Source: DATBLE01 sp963837265 (lineage in GTDB: Bacteria; Actinomycetota; Thermoleophilia; Gaiellales; Gaiellaceae). Taken from it: DNA of 64,000 bases. The stretch covers positions 558,001 to 622,000 of the forward strand of contig CAWIMQ010000006.1 of NCBI GenBank assembly GCA_963837265.1, given 5' to 3'. A program made the translations under genes and the position numbers. This document shows, in pieces, positions 9,036-17,256 of the stretch. The notes beneath the pieces were generated by a model. The model made no database searches. It saw only the letters and a list, made by a program, of their open reading frames with translations, and had not been told where the DNA came from. Numbering within the stretch: position 1 is the first letter of the stretch; every line of letters starts with the position of its first letter.

Positions 9036-9928
9036 CGCCCCTCCACCACCCGGTCCCGGCCGGCGAGGTCCGCGGCGGTCCGCACGTCCTCGTACCCGAG
9101 CCCGGCGAGGAGAGCCGACACGCCCGCCGCGTGGCCGTCGGCGACCTCGAGCACGAGCGCTCCGCCCTCCTTCAGCACCGCGCGCGCCGCCGCGGCGATC
9201 AGTCGCGTGTGCTCCTCGCCGACGGTCGCGATGCGCGGCTCCCAGTCCCGAACCTCCGGCTCCAGCGTCTCGATCTCCGCACCGGTCACGTACGGAGGGT
9301 TGGAGACCACCAGGTCGTAGCTGCCGGCGAGTCCGTCGCGCAGGTCGCGGAGCTCGAAGCAGACGTCGAGGCCGGTCGCCGCGGCGTTCGCGCGCGCGAC
9401 CTCGAGCGCGTCCGCGGAGACGTCGATCGCGGTGACGCGGGCTCCGGGATGCTCGTCGGCGATGGCAAGCGCGATCGCGCCCGAGCCGGCGCCGACGTCG
9501 AGCACGTCGGGCCGCTCGAGGTCGCGAACGAGCCGGAGGCAGCGCTCGACCACGACCTCGGTCTCGGGCCTGGGGACGAGCACCCGCCGGTCGACGTTCA
9601 GCCTCAGCCGGCGAAACCCCCATTCGCCGAGCACGTAGGCGAGTGGCTCGCGGGCGGCGCGGCGGTCGATGAGGGCTCGATAGGCCCTCGCCTCCTCCTC
9701 GGAGAGAGCGTGTGCGCGATCGAGGTGGAGCTCGGTGCGCGTGCGCCCGAGAGCCTTGCCGGCGAGCAGCTCCGCGTCGAGGCGCGCGCTGTCGACGCCG
9801 CTCTCCTCGAGCCGGGCGGCGCCCTCGGCGAGGGCATCGGCGACGGTGACGCCTTCGGCGTCACGACATCGCCTCGCGCCGACCTCGACAGCTTCGCTGC
9901 CGGCCTTGCGCTCGGCTTCGTCTTTCAC
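9011..9928 (-). CDS. prmC: Release factor glutamine N5-methyltransferase
   Basis: It methylates the GGQ glutamine of release factors RF1 and RF2. The 305-residue protein has an N-terminal helical substrate domain and a Rossmann methyltransferase core with VLDVGAGSGAIALA (SAM binding) and the catalytic NPPY in LVVSNPPYV. GTG at 9928 overlaps the prfA stop (GTGA), so its translation is coupled to its own substrate gene. The first ~25 residues are charged and non-conserved, so a slightly later start is possible. Confidence 0.95.
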   Translation of the reverse strand: MKDEAERKAGSEAVEVGARRCRDAEGVTVADALAEGAARLEESGVDSARLDAELLAGKALGRTRTELHLDRAHALSEEEARAYRALIDRRAAREPLAYVLGEWGFRRLRLNVDRRVLVPRPETEVVVERCLRLVRDLERPDVLDVGAGSGAIALAIADEHPGARVTAIDVSADALEVARANAAATGLDVCFELRDLRDGLAGSYDLVVSNPPYVTGAEIETLEPEVRDWEPRIATVGEEHTRLIAAAARAVLKEGGALVLEVADGHAAGVSALLAGLGYEDVRTAADLAGRDRVVEGRWGSSRTQ

Positions 9929-10965
9929 CGATCGAGCGCCCGGCGGCGGTCCTCGGCTGTCAACGACTCGGTGAACTCGTCGAGGTCGCCCTGGAGGACA
10001 CGGTCGAGCTGGTGCGCGGTGAGCTTGATCCGGTGATCCGTGACCCGGTTCTCGGGGAAGTTGTACGTGCGGATCTTCTCCGCGCGCTCGCCGCTTCCGA
10101 TCTGCGACCGGCGCGTGGCGGCCAGGTCGGCCTGCTGGCGGGCGCGCTCCTGCTCGTACAGGCGCGCCCGCAGCACGCGCATCGCCTTCTGCTTGTTCTG
10201 GAGCTGGGACTTCTCGTCCTGCATCGCGACCACGAGCCCGGTGGGCAGGTGCGTGATCCGCACTGCCGAGTCGGTCGTGTTCACGCTCTGACCGCCGGGC
10301 CCGGTCGAGCGGTAGACGTCGATCTTCAGGTCGTTCGGATCGATCTCCACCTCGACCTCCTCCGCCTCGGGCATGACCGCGACCGTCGCGGTCGAGGTGT
10401 GGATCCGGCCCTGCGACTCGGTCTCGGGCACGCGCTGGACGCGGTGCGTTCCCCCCTCGTACTTGAACACCGAGTACGCGCCGTCACCCTTCACGCCGAA
10501 GACGAGCTCCTTGAAGCCGCCGCCGTCGTTGGGGCTGGACGAGAGCTGCTCCCACCTGAACCCGCGGCGCTCGGCATAGCGGGTGAGCATGCGGAAGAGG
10601 TCTCCGGCCCACAGCGCAGCCTCGTCGCCGCCGACCCCCTGCCGGATCTCGACGATCACGTCCTTGCGGTCCGCCGGGTCGGCCTCGACCAGGGCGAGCC
10701 GGAGCTCCTCCTCGAGGTCGCGGACGCGTTGCTCCAGCTCCGGGACGAGCTCGCGCAGGTCGCCGTCGGCGCGGGCGTCGGCGAGGTCCCAGACGGCGGC
10801 ACGCCATTCCTGGACGAGCCGGTGAGGCACCTCGAGCTCCTTCAGCCGGCGGCCGACCTCGGCCGCCTCGCGATGGTCGTTGTACACGGCAGGGTCGGAC
10901 ATGCGCTCCTGCGACTCGCGGTAGGAGCGCTCGAGGTCGTCGGCGAGCGTCTCGATCCCTGGCAC
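9925..10965 (-). CDS. prfA: Peptide chain release factor 1
   Basis: RF1 recognises UAA and UAG and triggers peptide release. The 346 residues are typical. The PxT codon-recognition tripeptide is PET at 180-182 in VQRVPETESQGRIHTST, and the catalytic GGQ is at 224-226. GTG at 10965 is preceded at exactly six bases by TACCCT, so the transcript probably starts at the codon itself. It begins a prfA-prmC-tsaC-like operon. Confidence 0.97.
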   Translation of the reverse strand: MPGIETLADDLERSYRESQERMSDPAVYNDHREAAEVGRRLKELEVPHRLVQEWRAAVWDLADARADGDLRELVPELEQRVRDLEEELRLALVEADPADRKDVIVEIRQGVGGDEAALWAGDLFRMLTRYAERRGFRWEQLSSSPNDGGGFKELVFGVKGDGAYSVFKYEGGTHRVQRVPETESQGRIHTSTATVAVMPEAEEVEVEIDPNDLKIDVYRSTGPGGQSVNTTDSAVRITHLPTGLVVAMQDEKSQLQNKQKAMRVLRARLYEQERARQQADLAATRRSQIGSGERAEKIRTYNFPENRVTDHRIKLTAHQLDRVLQGDLDEFTESLTAEDRRRALDR

Positions 10966-10971
10966 GCCTAC

Positions 10972-10977
10972 AGGGTA
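10972..10977 (-). promoter_or_regulatory. -10 element of prfA (leaderless type)
   Basis: TACCCT on the minus strand, six bases before the prfA GTG. The same spacing recurs before many genes in this window. Confidence 0.5.
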
Positions 10978-11006
10978 GACGGGGGCGGGCCCGGCCCGCC
11001 CCCGTC
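10978..11006 (-). terminator. GC-rich hairpin after the sugar-transporter operon
   Basis: GACGGGGGCGGGCC (10978-10991) and its exact complement (10993-11006) form a 14-bp stem around a single base, 36 bases after the stop of the binding-protein gene. No T-run follows, which is common for actinobacterial hairpin terminators. It abuts the prfA promoter. Confidence 0.7.
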
Positions 11007-11041
11007 CGCCGCGACCTTCTAGCGGCCGCCGCAGGCGGCTG

Positions 11042-12463
11042 CTACTGCAGGCCCTGCGCCTTCCACTTGTTGAAGATCGTCTTGAACTGGCCCTGCATCG
11101 AGGCGGCCGCAGCCGCGGCCGTCATCTTGCCCTGCGCGACCTGGGCGAACATCTGCGGGATCAGGCTCTGGTTGAAGATGTCGCCGATCGCCGCGTTGGC
11201 GAAGCCGGGGTAGCCGACGTTCGTCGTGTACTTGCGCGCGATCGTGGTCAGGATCGTGTACTTGCCGAGCGGCTTGTGCTTGTCGGCGGCCGCCAGCTTG
11301 TTCATCGCCGGGAACCCACCCTTCACGGCGTTCGTCCAGGCCGGGAAATTGTAGAACTTGGACTGGACGAAGTGGGCGCGGTAGCCGAGCTGCTGGTCGA
11401 CCAGGAACTGCTTCGCCGCCTCCTTGTTCTGGGCGAACCTCCAGATGAAGTAGATGCCCATCACGTGCTCGTTGCCGAGCGCCCGCACCGGGCCCCGCGG
11501 GATCGGCGCGAGCCAGGTGTCGTCCGACAGGGTGGTGTTGCCGGAGTCCTCCGCCGAGCGCGCGATCGAGATCGCGTTCACCGCCAGCGACAGCCGGCCG
11601 GCGAGGAACGCCTGGTTGTTCGACGAGGCGGTCCAGGCGAAGACCTCGTCGGACATGCCGGTCTGGTAGATGTCCTTCATCAGGTTCAGGGCCGCGATCG
11701 TGCCCTTGTTGTTGATCGCCGGGTTGCCGTTGGCGTCCTGCAGAGACGATCCGTAGCAATAGAGCAGCGACATCAGGAACATGTTCGAGTCGAGCTCGTT
11801 CGACATCCCGAGCCCGACCGGGTGACCGGCCTTCTTCAGGATCGGCGCGGCCTTGCGGACGTTCTCCCAGGTGTTCGGGGCGACGCCGGCGTTGAACCAG
11901 AGGCTCTTCCGGTACTGGATCGGGTCGGGCACGTAGTTGTCGGGGAACCCGAAGTACCGCTTCGTCTTCGGGTTGTAGGTCGAGCGGGAGGCGACGTCCG
12001 CCATCTTCCCGAGCTTCTTCGTCACTTCCTGGACGATGTCGTTCAGGGCGAGCGTCTGCTTCTCGAGAGCCGACGGCGGGAAGAGGAACTGCACCAGGTC
12101 GTGGCCCTTCTGCGCCGCCACCTCCGACGCCGCTGCGCTCGGCAGCAGCGCGTTGTTGATGTGGTCGATCTTCACCTGCACGTCGTTCTTCTCGCCCCAC
12201 TGCTTGATGTAGGTGTTGTCGAGCCAGGTGTCGTACGCGGGGACGAAGTGCGCCCACTGCAGGATCGACAGGTCGCCCTTGAGCTGCCTGTTCTTGAACC
12301 TGAGCGGTCCCGCGAACGCGTGCGCCCGCTCGGCCGCCCCCCCGAACATGCCGACCGCGAACGCACCCGCCGCACCCCGCTTGAGCAGGTCCGACCTGCT
12401 CAGGCCCGAGCGCCGCTCCCCGGAGCTCCGGAAACGGGACAGCTCGTCGTTGGCTTCCGCCAT
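11042..12463 (-). CDS. Carbohydrate ABC transporter substrate-binding protein
   Basis: This is an extracellular solute-binding protein of the family-1 sugar type (473 residues), expected to deliver a saccharide to the permeases encoded downstream. The N-terminus SRSDLLKRGAAGAFAVGMFG resembles a Tat signal, but the twin arginine is Arg-Ser. No lipobox cysteine follows, so how it is exported and anchored is unclear. I chose ATG at 12463 because AAGGAGGG lies 5-8 bases upstream; an in-frame ATG at 12505 would add 14 charged residues. In transcript order this gene comes last, after the two permeases. Confidence 0.85.
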   Translation of the reverse strand: MAEANDELSRFRSSGERRSGLSRSDLLKRGAAGAFAVGMFGGAAERAHAFAGPLRFKNRQLKGDLSILQWAHFVPAYDTWLDNTYIKQWGEKNDVQVKIDHINNALLPSAAASEVAAQKGHDLVQFLFPPSALEKQTLALNDIVQEVTKKLGKMADVASRSTYNPKTKRYFGFPDNYVPDPIQYRKSLWFNAGVAPNTWENVRKAAPILKKAGHPVGLGMSNELDSNMFLMSLLYCYGSSLQDANGNPAINNKGTIAALNLMKDIYQTGMSDEVFAWTASSNNQAFLAGRLSLAVNAISIARSAEDSGNTTLSDDTWLAPIPRGPVRALGNEHVMGIYFIWRFAQNKEAAKQFLVDQQLGYRAHFVQSKFYNFPAWTNAVKGGFPAMNKLAAADKHKPLGKYTILTTIARKYTTNVGYPGFANAAIGDIFNQSLIPQMFAQVAQGKMTAAAAAASMQGQFKTIFNKWKAQGLQ

Positions 12464-12488
12464 CCTTCCCTCCTTTCGACTCGGCCTT

Positions 12489-13364
12489 CTACCGGAAGGC
12501 ACCACCCGTGAATCCCTTGATGAAGCGGTCGAGGAACGAGTTGTAGAGCAGGGCGAGCGGGATGCTCGGGATGAGCACCGCCGCCATCAACGACTGCCAG
12601 AAGAACACGTCACCGCGGATCAGCTCGTTCGGGACGCCCGCCGAGAGCGTCCGCTCCGATGTCGAGGACGTGAAGGTGAACGCGTAGATGAACTCGTTCA
12701 CGCACAGCGAGAAGGCGAAGATCACCACGGTCAGGATCCCGGGGAGCGAGACCGGGAAGACGATCCGCCGCAGTGCGCGCAACCGTGAGCAGCCGTCCAC
12801 GAGGGCCGCGTCCTCGAGCTCCTGGGGGATCGTCTTGAAGAAGCCCATGAGCAGCCAGGTCGCGAACGGCACCGTGAACGACGGGTACACCAGGATCATC
12901 GCCCAGAGGGTGTCCCGCAGGCCGAGCACAGCGACCAGCCGGGACAGGGGGAGGAACAGGAGCGTCGGGGGAACGAGGTAGACGAGGAAGATCCCGACGC
13001 CGGCCGTCTGGCCCCAGCCGCCGGAGAGCCGCGCGAGGGCGTACCCGGCGGGGAGCGCGAGGACGAGCGTGATCGCGACGACCGAGACGCCGATGATCGC
13101 CGTGTTGGCGAGCCACGTGGGGTACTGGGTGTGCTTGAAGAGGAACGAGACGTGGTGGAACGTCATGTAGTGCCAGAAATTCCAGTGCGCGTGCCCGGCG
13201 TTGTCGTTGTACGTGTACGGGATGCTCTTCGCGTTGTAGAGGTCGAGATCCCGCTTGAACATCGTCGTCAGCGCCCAGTAGAAGGGGAACGCGAGCACGA
13301 TCGCGAACGGGCCGACCACGACCCACGTGCTCGTCTTCTGCCAGAGGGCGCGTACGGCGTCCAT
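12489..13364 (-). CDS. Carbohydrate ABC transporter permease (MalG type)
   Basis: This membrane subunit of a sugar importer has 291 residues and about six membrane helices. The EAA loop that docks the ATPase is seen as ELEDAALVDGCSRLRALRRI. The periplasmic-side loop after helix 1 is unusually long (about residues 32-80). ATG at 13364 overlaps the stop of the partner permease (TGATG), so the two are translationally coupled. It lies 25 bases upstream of the binding-protein gene. Confidence 0.9.
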   Translation of the reverse strand: MDAVRALWQKTSTWVVVGPFAIVLAFPFYWALTTMFKRDLDLYNAKSIPYTYNDNAGHAHWNFWHYMTFHHVSFLFKHTQYPTWLANTAIIGVSVVAITLVLALPAGYALARLSGGWGQTAGVGIFLVYLVPPTLLFLPLSRLVAVLGLRDTLWAMILVYPSFTVPFATWLLMGFFKTIPQELEDAALVDGCSRLRALRRIVFPVSLPGILTVVIFAFSLCVNEFIYAFTFTSSTSERTLSAGVPNELIRGDVFFWQSLMAAVLIPSIPLALLYNSFLDRFIKGFTGGAFR

Positions 13365-14335
13365 CAGGTCACCTGGGCCCGCTTTGCGAAGAACAGCATC
13401 AGGACCGTCACTGCCGCGAGGACCGGGAAGAGGTAGAGGGAGATCGCCGCGCCCTCGCCGAGCGAGCCGGAGTCGATCCCGACCGTGTACGCCCAGGTGG
13501 TCAGCACCTGCGTCGAGTTGAAGGGGCCGCCGTGCGTGAGCACGAACACGACCGCGAAATCGGCGGCGGTGAAGACGATCCCGAACAGGACGGCGACGAG
13601 CGCGATCGGAAGCTGCAGCGGCAGCGTCACGTAGAGCAGCTTCCGCAGGCCGGTCGCGCCGTCGATCTTCGCCGCGTCCTCGACCTCGGTCGGGATCGAG
13701 GCCAGCCCCGCGATGAAGATGATCACCGCGAACGGCAGCACGCGCCAGGCGTGGACGACGATGATCGCGAACATCGCCAGCTTGTCGTTGCCGAGCCACT
13801 GGGGCGGGTTCGAGGCACTGCAGCCGTGGATGCCGAACGGCGTGCAGACGATCGCCAGCAGGTGCATCTTCACGAGCGTCCAGTTCACGATCGAGAAGAG
13901 CGAGTCGAAGATCCACAGCCAGCCGATCGTCACCAGCGACACCGGCGCCGCCCAGGGGAGGATCACGAGCAGGCGGACGAGCCACTTGCCGCGGAATTCG
14001 CGGACGAGGAAGTGGGAGAGGACGGCGGCGCAGACCACGACGATCGCCTGCGCGGCGAACGTGATGATCAGGGTGTTCTCGAGCGCGTTGCGGAAGTTCT
14101 GGTCGTGCCAGGCGTTCGTGAAGTTGTCGAAGCCCACGAACTTGCCGGAGAGCGAGCCGCCGATCGCGTCCGTCAGGCTGAGGTAGATCGCCCAGCCGAG
14201 CGGGACGCCGACCACCACGATCACGAAGACGACCGCGGGCGAGATCAGCAGCGGCCCGAGGACTCGCCGCTCCTCGAGCACGTGGCGCCAGCGTCTCCTT
14301 CGCCCGGCCGCCAATCCCCCCGCTGCCGCCGCCAC
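13364..14335 (-). CDS. Carbohydrate ABC transporter permease (MalF type)
   Basis: This is the partner permease, with six membrane helices after a basic N-terminus (GRRRRWRHVLEERRVLGP) and the EAA loop EVEDAAKIDGATGLRKLLYV. A short insert between helices (CTPFGIHGCSASNPPQWLG) contains two cysteines and may form a surface loop. I chose GTG at 14335 (323 residues); TTG at 14371 is the other candidate but would place the direct repeat GTGAAC-N5-GTGAAC (14351-14367) inside the gene. It is transcribed divergently from the ATPase gene. Confidence 0.88.
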   Translation of the reverse strand: MAAAAGGLAAGRRRRWRHVLEERRVLGPLLISPAVVFVIVVVGVPLGWAIYLSLTDAIGGSLSGKFVGFDNFTNAWHDQNFRNALENTLIITFAAQAIVVVCAAVLSHFLVREFRGKWLVRLLVILPWAAPVSLVTIGWLWIFDSLFSIVNWTLVKMHLLAIVCTPFGIHGCSASNPPQWLGNDKLAMFAIIVVHAWRVLPFAVIIFIAGLASIPTEVEDAAKIDGATGLRKLLYVTLPLQLPIALVAVLFGIVFTAADFAVVFVLTHGGPFNSTQVLTTWAYTVGIDSGSLGEGAAISLYLFPVLAAVTVLMLFFAKRAQVT

Positions 14336-14350
14336 GGACGGATCGTACGA

Positions 14351-14367
14351 GTGAACGAGTGGTGAAC
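14351..14367. promoter_or_regulatory. Direct repeat GTGAAC x2 in the divergent transporter promoter region
   Basis: GTGAAC occurs at 14351-14356 and 14362-14367, an 11-base period, between the divergent permease operon and ATPase gene. A regulator binding on one face of the helix could control both directions. If the permease starts at TTG 14371 this would be coding sequence instead. Confidence 0.35.
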
Positions 14368-14424
14368 GCAAGCCCGAGCGTGTGCGCGGCGGTCTCGTCT
14401 AGATTCCGCGGGAGGCGACGCGAC

Positions 14425-15603
14425 GTGGCCCAGATCCAGCTCGACAACCTGACCAAGGTGTACGGAGACGGGACGAAGGCGGTCTCCGGTCTCGACCTGG
14501 CGGTCTCGGACGGCGAGTTCGTCGTCTTCGTCGGCCCGTCCGGCTGCGGCAAGACGAGCGCCCTGCGGATGATCGCCGGGCTCGAGCCGATCACCGACGG
14601 CACCGTCCGCATCGACGGCGACGTCGTCAACCGCCTACCGCCGAAGGACCGCGACGTGGCGATGGTCTTCCAGAACTACGCCCTCTACCCGCACATGTCC
14701 GCCTACGACAACATGGCCTTCGCGCTGAAGATGCGCGGCGTGGCACGCGCGGAGATCGACACCCGCGTGCGCGGTGCTGCGCGCGTGCTCGGCCTCTCCC
14801 AGGTGCTGAAGAAGAAGCCGCGCACGCTGTCGGGCGGGCAGCGCCAGCGGGTGGCGATGGGCCGCGCGATCGTCCGCGAGCCGCAGGCGTTCCTGATGGA
14901 CGAGCCGCTCTCGAACCTCGACGCCAAGCTACGTGTCGAGATGCGTGCGGAGATCTCGCGCATCCAGCGCGACCTCGCCGTCACGACGATCTACGTCACC
15001 CACGATCAGGTCGAGGCGATGACGATGGGCGACCGGGTCGCGGTCATGCGCGGCGGATACCTCCAGCAGGTCGCCTCCCCCCAGGAGCTGTACGACCGGC
15101 CCACCAACCTCTTCGTCGCCGAGTTCATCGGCTCGCCGGCGATGAACCTGATCGGGGCCGAGCTCGCCCGGGGAACCGTCGCGTTCGGGGGACAGACCCT
15201 CCCCGTCGCCGAGGAGGTCGCCGGCGCCCGCCCCGGGCTGAAGGCCTACGAGGGCAGACGGGTGGTGCTCGGGATCCGTCCGGAGGACATCGAGGACGCC
15301 TCGCTCGCCCGCAAGTCCGGCGGCATGCTCGCGATCGAGGTCGACATCCGCGAGGACATGGGCTCGGAGGTCTACATCCACTTCGCGGTCCCGGGCGACC
15401 CGGTCGAGACCCCCGAGGTGCTCGCGGCCATGCAGGAGGACGACGTCGCCGGTGCCGTCCACGAGCGGATGCGGAAGGGCGTGCCCTTCATCGCCAGGCT
15501 CGACCGGAGCACGAAGGCGAAGGAGCGCGAGCGGCTCGACCTCGCGGTCGACACCCGACGCCTCCATTTCTTCGACCCCGAGACCGGGGCGGCCGTCTAC
15601 TGA
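14425..15603 (+). CDS. Sugar ABC transporter ATPase (UgpC/MsmK type)
   Basis: This ATP-hydrolysing subunit of a carbohydrate importer (392 residues) contains Walker A GPSGCGKTSALR, the Q-loop in VFQNYALYPHMS, the signature LSGGQRQRVAMGRAI, Walker B FLMDEPLSNLDAKLR and the switch histidine in THDQVEAM. The C-terminal TOBE/OB region (from about 240) is longer than usual, with an acidic insertion near 310-350. GTG at 14425 was chosen because GGGAGG lies 9 bases upstream and homology begins two codons later. It is divergent from the permease operon it most likely serves. Confidence 0.93.
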   Translation: MAQIQLDNLTKVYGDGTKAVSGLDLAVSDGEFVVFVGPSGCGKTSALRMIAGLEPITDGTVRIDGDVVNRLPPKDRDVAMVFQNYALYPHMSAYDNMAFALKMRGVARAEIDTRVRGAARVLGLSQVLKKKPRTLSGGQRQRVAMGRAIVREPQAFLMDEPLSNLDAKLRVEMRAEISRIQRDLAVTTIYVTHDQVEAMTMGDRVAVMRGGYLQQVASPQELYDRPTNLFVAEFIGSPAMNLIGAELARGTVAFGGQTLPVAEEVAGARPGLKAYEGRRVVLGIRPEDIEDASLARKSGGMLAIEVDIREDMGSEVYIHFAVPGDPVETPEVLAAMQEDDVAGAVHERMRKGVPFIARLDRSTKAKERERLDLAVDTRRLHFFDPETGAAVY

Positions 15604-15630
15604 TAGACAAACGGCTTCGCCGTTCGTCTA
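15604..15630. terminator. Bidirectional hairpin between convergent genes
   Basis: TAGACAAACGG (15604-15614) and CCGTTCGTCTA (15620-15630) pair around CTTCG with one mismatch. The hairpin lies between the ATPase gene (stop 15603) and the OsmC gene (stop codon inside the hairpin), so it can end transcription from both sides. Confidence 0.6.
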
Positions 15631-16062
15631 GGAGAGGCGGGCCTCCAGCGTGATCGCGACGTTGCCCGCCAGCGCCTTCGAGACCGGGCAGTTCTCCTTC
15701 GCGTCCTCGGCCGCCCGGCGGAAGCCGGTCTCGTCGAGGCCGGGCACGGTGCCCCTGAGCTCGAGGTGCATCGCCGTGATGCCCGTTCCGGGCACGAACG
15801 TCGAGGTCGCCGTCGCCTCCAGGCGCTCCGGCGGCGTGCCCGCTTTCGCGAGCCCGTTCGAGAGGGCCATGCAGAAGCAGGAGGCATGCGCGGCGGCGAG
15901 CAGCTCCTCGGGGCTCGTGCGTCCGCCCTCGGACTCCTCCGAGCGCGACGCCCAGGTCACGTCGAGCCCGGAGAGGACGCCGCTGCCGACGCTGTCGATC
16001 CGGCCGCTCCCGCTGGTCAGGTCGCCCTGCCACGTGACGTGTGCCGTCCGCTGTGCCGCCAT
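15628..16062 (-). CDS. OsmC family peroxiredoxin-like protein
   Basis: OsmC/Ohr proteins reduce organic hydroperoxides with two conserved cysteines. Both are visible in the 144-residue protein: Cys62 in AAHASCFCMALS and Cys125 in KENCPVSKALAGN. Glu53 in SPEELLAAAH is the usual partner. The pattern fits the OsmC rather than the Ohr subgroup. ATG at 16062 overlaps the upstream DUF1385 stop (TGATG), suggesting one transcript from rpmE onward. Confidence 0.9.
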   Translation of the reverse strand: MAAQRTAHVTWQGDLTSGSGRIDSVGSGVLSGLDVTWASRSEESEGGRTSPEELLAAAHASCFCMALSNGLAKAGTPPERLEATATSTFVPGTGITAMHLELRGTVPGLDETGFRRAAEDAKENCPVSKALAGNVAITLEARLS

Positions 16063-17024
16063 CAGGCCATCACCTCCACTCGCTGTCCGCGGTCGCCCGC
16101 CGCTCCTTCCCGCTCGAGCACCTGCTGCAACGCCCTGATCGAGACCTCGAGCTGGTCGAGAGTGGGCTGGCGCGTCGTCAGCCGCTGCAGCCAGAGGCCG
16201 GGCGCGAGCAGCCAGAGCAGGAGCCGCATATCGGCGTGCTTGCCGGCGAAGCGGATCAGCTCGTAGGCGAGCCCGGCGATCACGGGCAGCAGCGCAATCC
16301 TCGTCACGATCAGCCAGTACCAGGCGGGCCGGCCGAAGAAGGCGAACACGAAGATCGCGATCACCATCACCCAGAGCAGGAAGGCGGTGCCGCACCGCAC
16401 GTGGATCAGGCTGTGGCGCTGCACGCGCTCCGGGGTGAGCTCGTCGCCGGCCTCGTAGGCGTTGATCGCCTTGTGCTCGGCGGCGTGGTACTGGAAGACC
16501 CTGCGCAGGTCGGGAAGAAGCGAGATCAGGGCCAGGTACGCGATGAACAGGCTGACGCGGATCCCGCCTTCGACGATCACGAACCAGCCGGTCGTGTGGA
16601 TCGGGAGCCAGTTCGTGATCAGCGCCGGCGTGATCTTGAACAGCATGACCGCGAAGCCGATCGCGATCGCGAAGGCGAAGATCAGCTGGCCGCGGGAGAG
16701 CTCGGTGCTGACCTCGGAACCTGCGTCGGAGTCGGAGTCGGCGTCGGTCCGGCGCTCGGCGCCTGTCGCCTCTCCGCGGGCGTCCTGCGCAGCGTAGTTC
16801 GCCGAGATCGCCAGCGCGCGGAAGCCGATCGCGAGCGACTCGCCGAGCGCGATCACGCCCCGGACGACCGGCAGCCGCCAGATCCGCCGCTTCGCCATCG
16901 GCGAGGCGATTTCGCTCACGACCTGGGCGATCCCACCGTCGGGCTTCCGGACCGCGACCGCCCAGCTCGACGGCGAGCGCATCATCACGCCCTCCAAGAC
17001 CGCCTGGCCGCCGATGTTGCTCAC
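16062..17024 (-). CDS. DUF1385 membrane protein (YqhQ-like)
   Basis: This 320-residue membrane protein starts with the family hallmark GGQAVLEGVMMRSP and contains the HAAEHKAINAYEAGDEL motif, whose His/Glu residues suggest a metal site. At least four membrane helices follow. DUF1385 genes are typically found near rpmE and prfA in Gram-positive bacteria, as here. The function is unknown. A poorly conserved Asp/Ser-rich segment (around 88-110) is inserted before the second helix. Confidence 0.9.
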   Translation of the reverse strand: MSNIGGQAVLEGVMMRSPSSWAVAVRKPDGGIAQVVSEIASPMAKRRIWRLPVVRGVIALGESLAIGFRALAISANYAAQDARGEATGAERRTDADSDSDAGSEVSTELSRGQLIFAFAIAIGFAVMLFKITPALITNWLPIHTTGWFVIVEGGIRVSLFIAYLALISLLPDLRRVFQYHAAEHKAINAYEAGDELTPERVQRHSLIHVRCGTAFLLWVMVIAIFVFAFFGRPAWYWLIVTRIALLPVIAGLAYELIRFAGKHADMRLLLWLLAPGLWLQRLTTRQPTLDQLEVSIRALQQVLEREGAAGDRGQRVEVMA

Positions 17025-17046
17025 GGTGCCAGCTCGGGAACCGGCG

Positions 17047-17256
17047 CTACCGGCGCTGCGCGCGCGCGAGCTTGCGCTGGAAGCGCTCGACGCGTCCGCC
17101 CGTGTCGACGAGCTTCTGCTTGCCGGTGTAGAAGGGATGGCAGGCCGAGCAGATCTCGACGTGCAGCTCGGGCTTCGTGGAGCGCGTCTGGAACTCGTTG
17201 CCGCACGCGCAGCGCACGGTCGCGAGCACGTAGTCGGGATGGATTCCGGCCTTCAT
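17047..17256 (-). CDS. rpmE: 50S ribosomal protein L31, zinc-binding form
   Basis: This 69-residue ribosomal protein has the zinc ribbon ligands Cys16, Cys18, Cys36 and Cys39 (RCACGNEF and EICSACHPFYTGKQ), so it is the C+ form. The basic C-terminus RFQRKLARAQRR contacts rRNA. ATG at 17256 overlaps the stop of the upstream dehydratase gene (ATGA). The zinc-containing form usually serves zinc-replete growth. Confidence 0.97.
   Translation of the reverse strand: MKAGIHPDYVLATVRCACGNEFQTRSTKPELHVEICSACHPFYTGKQKLVDTGGRVERFQRKLARAQRR

Noticed and set aside
6939..9320. A 793-codon plus-strand frame opposite glyA and neighbours
   Set aside because: It lies antisense to glyA, the Sua5-like gene and prmC, all well supported, and shows no domain pattern.
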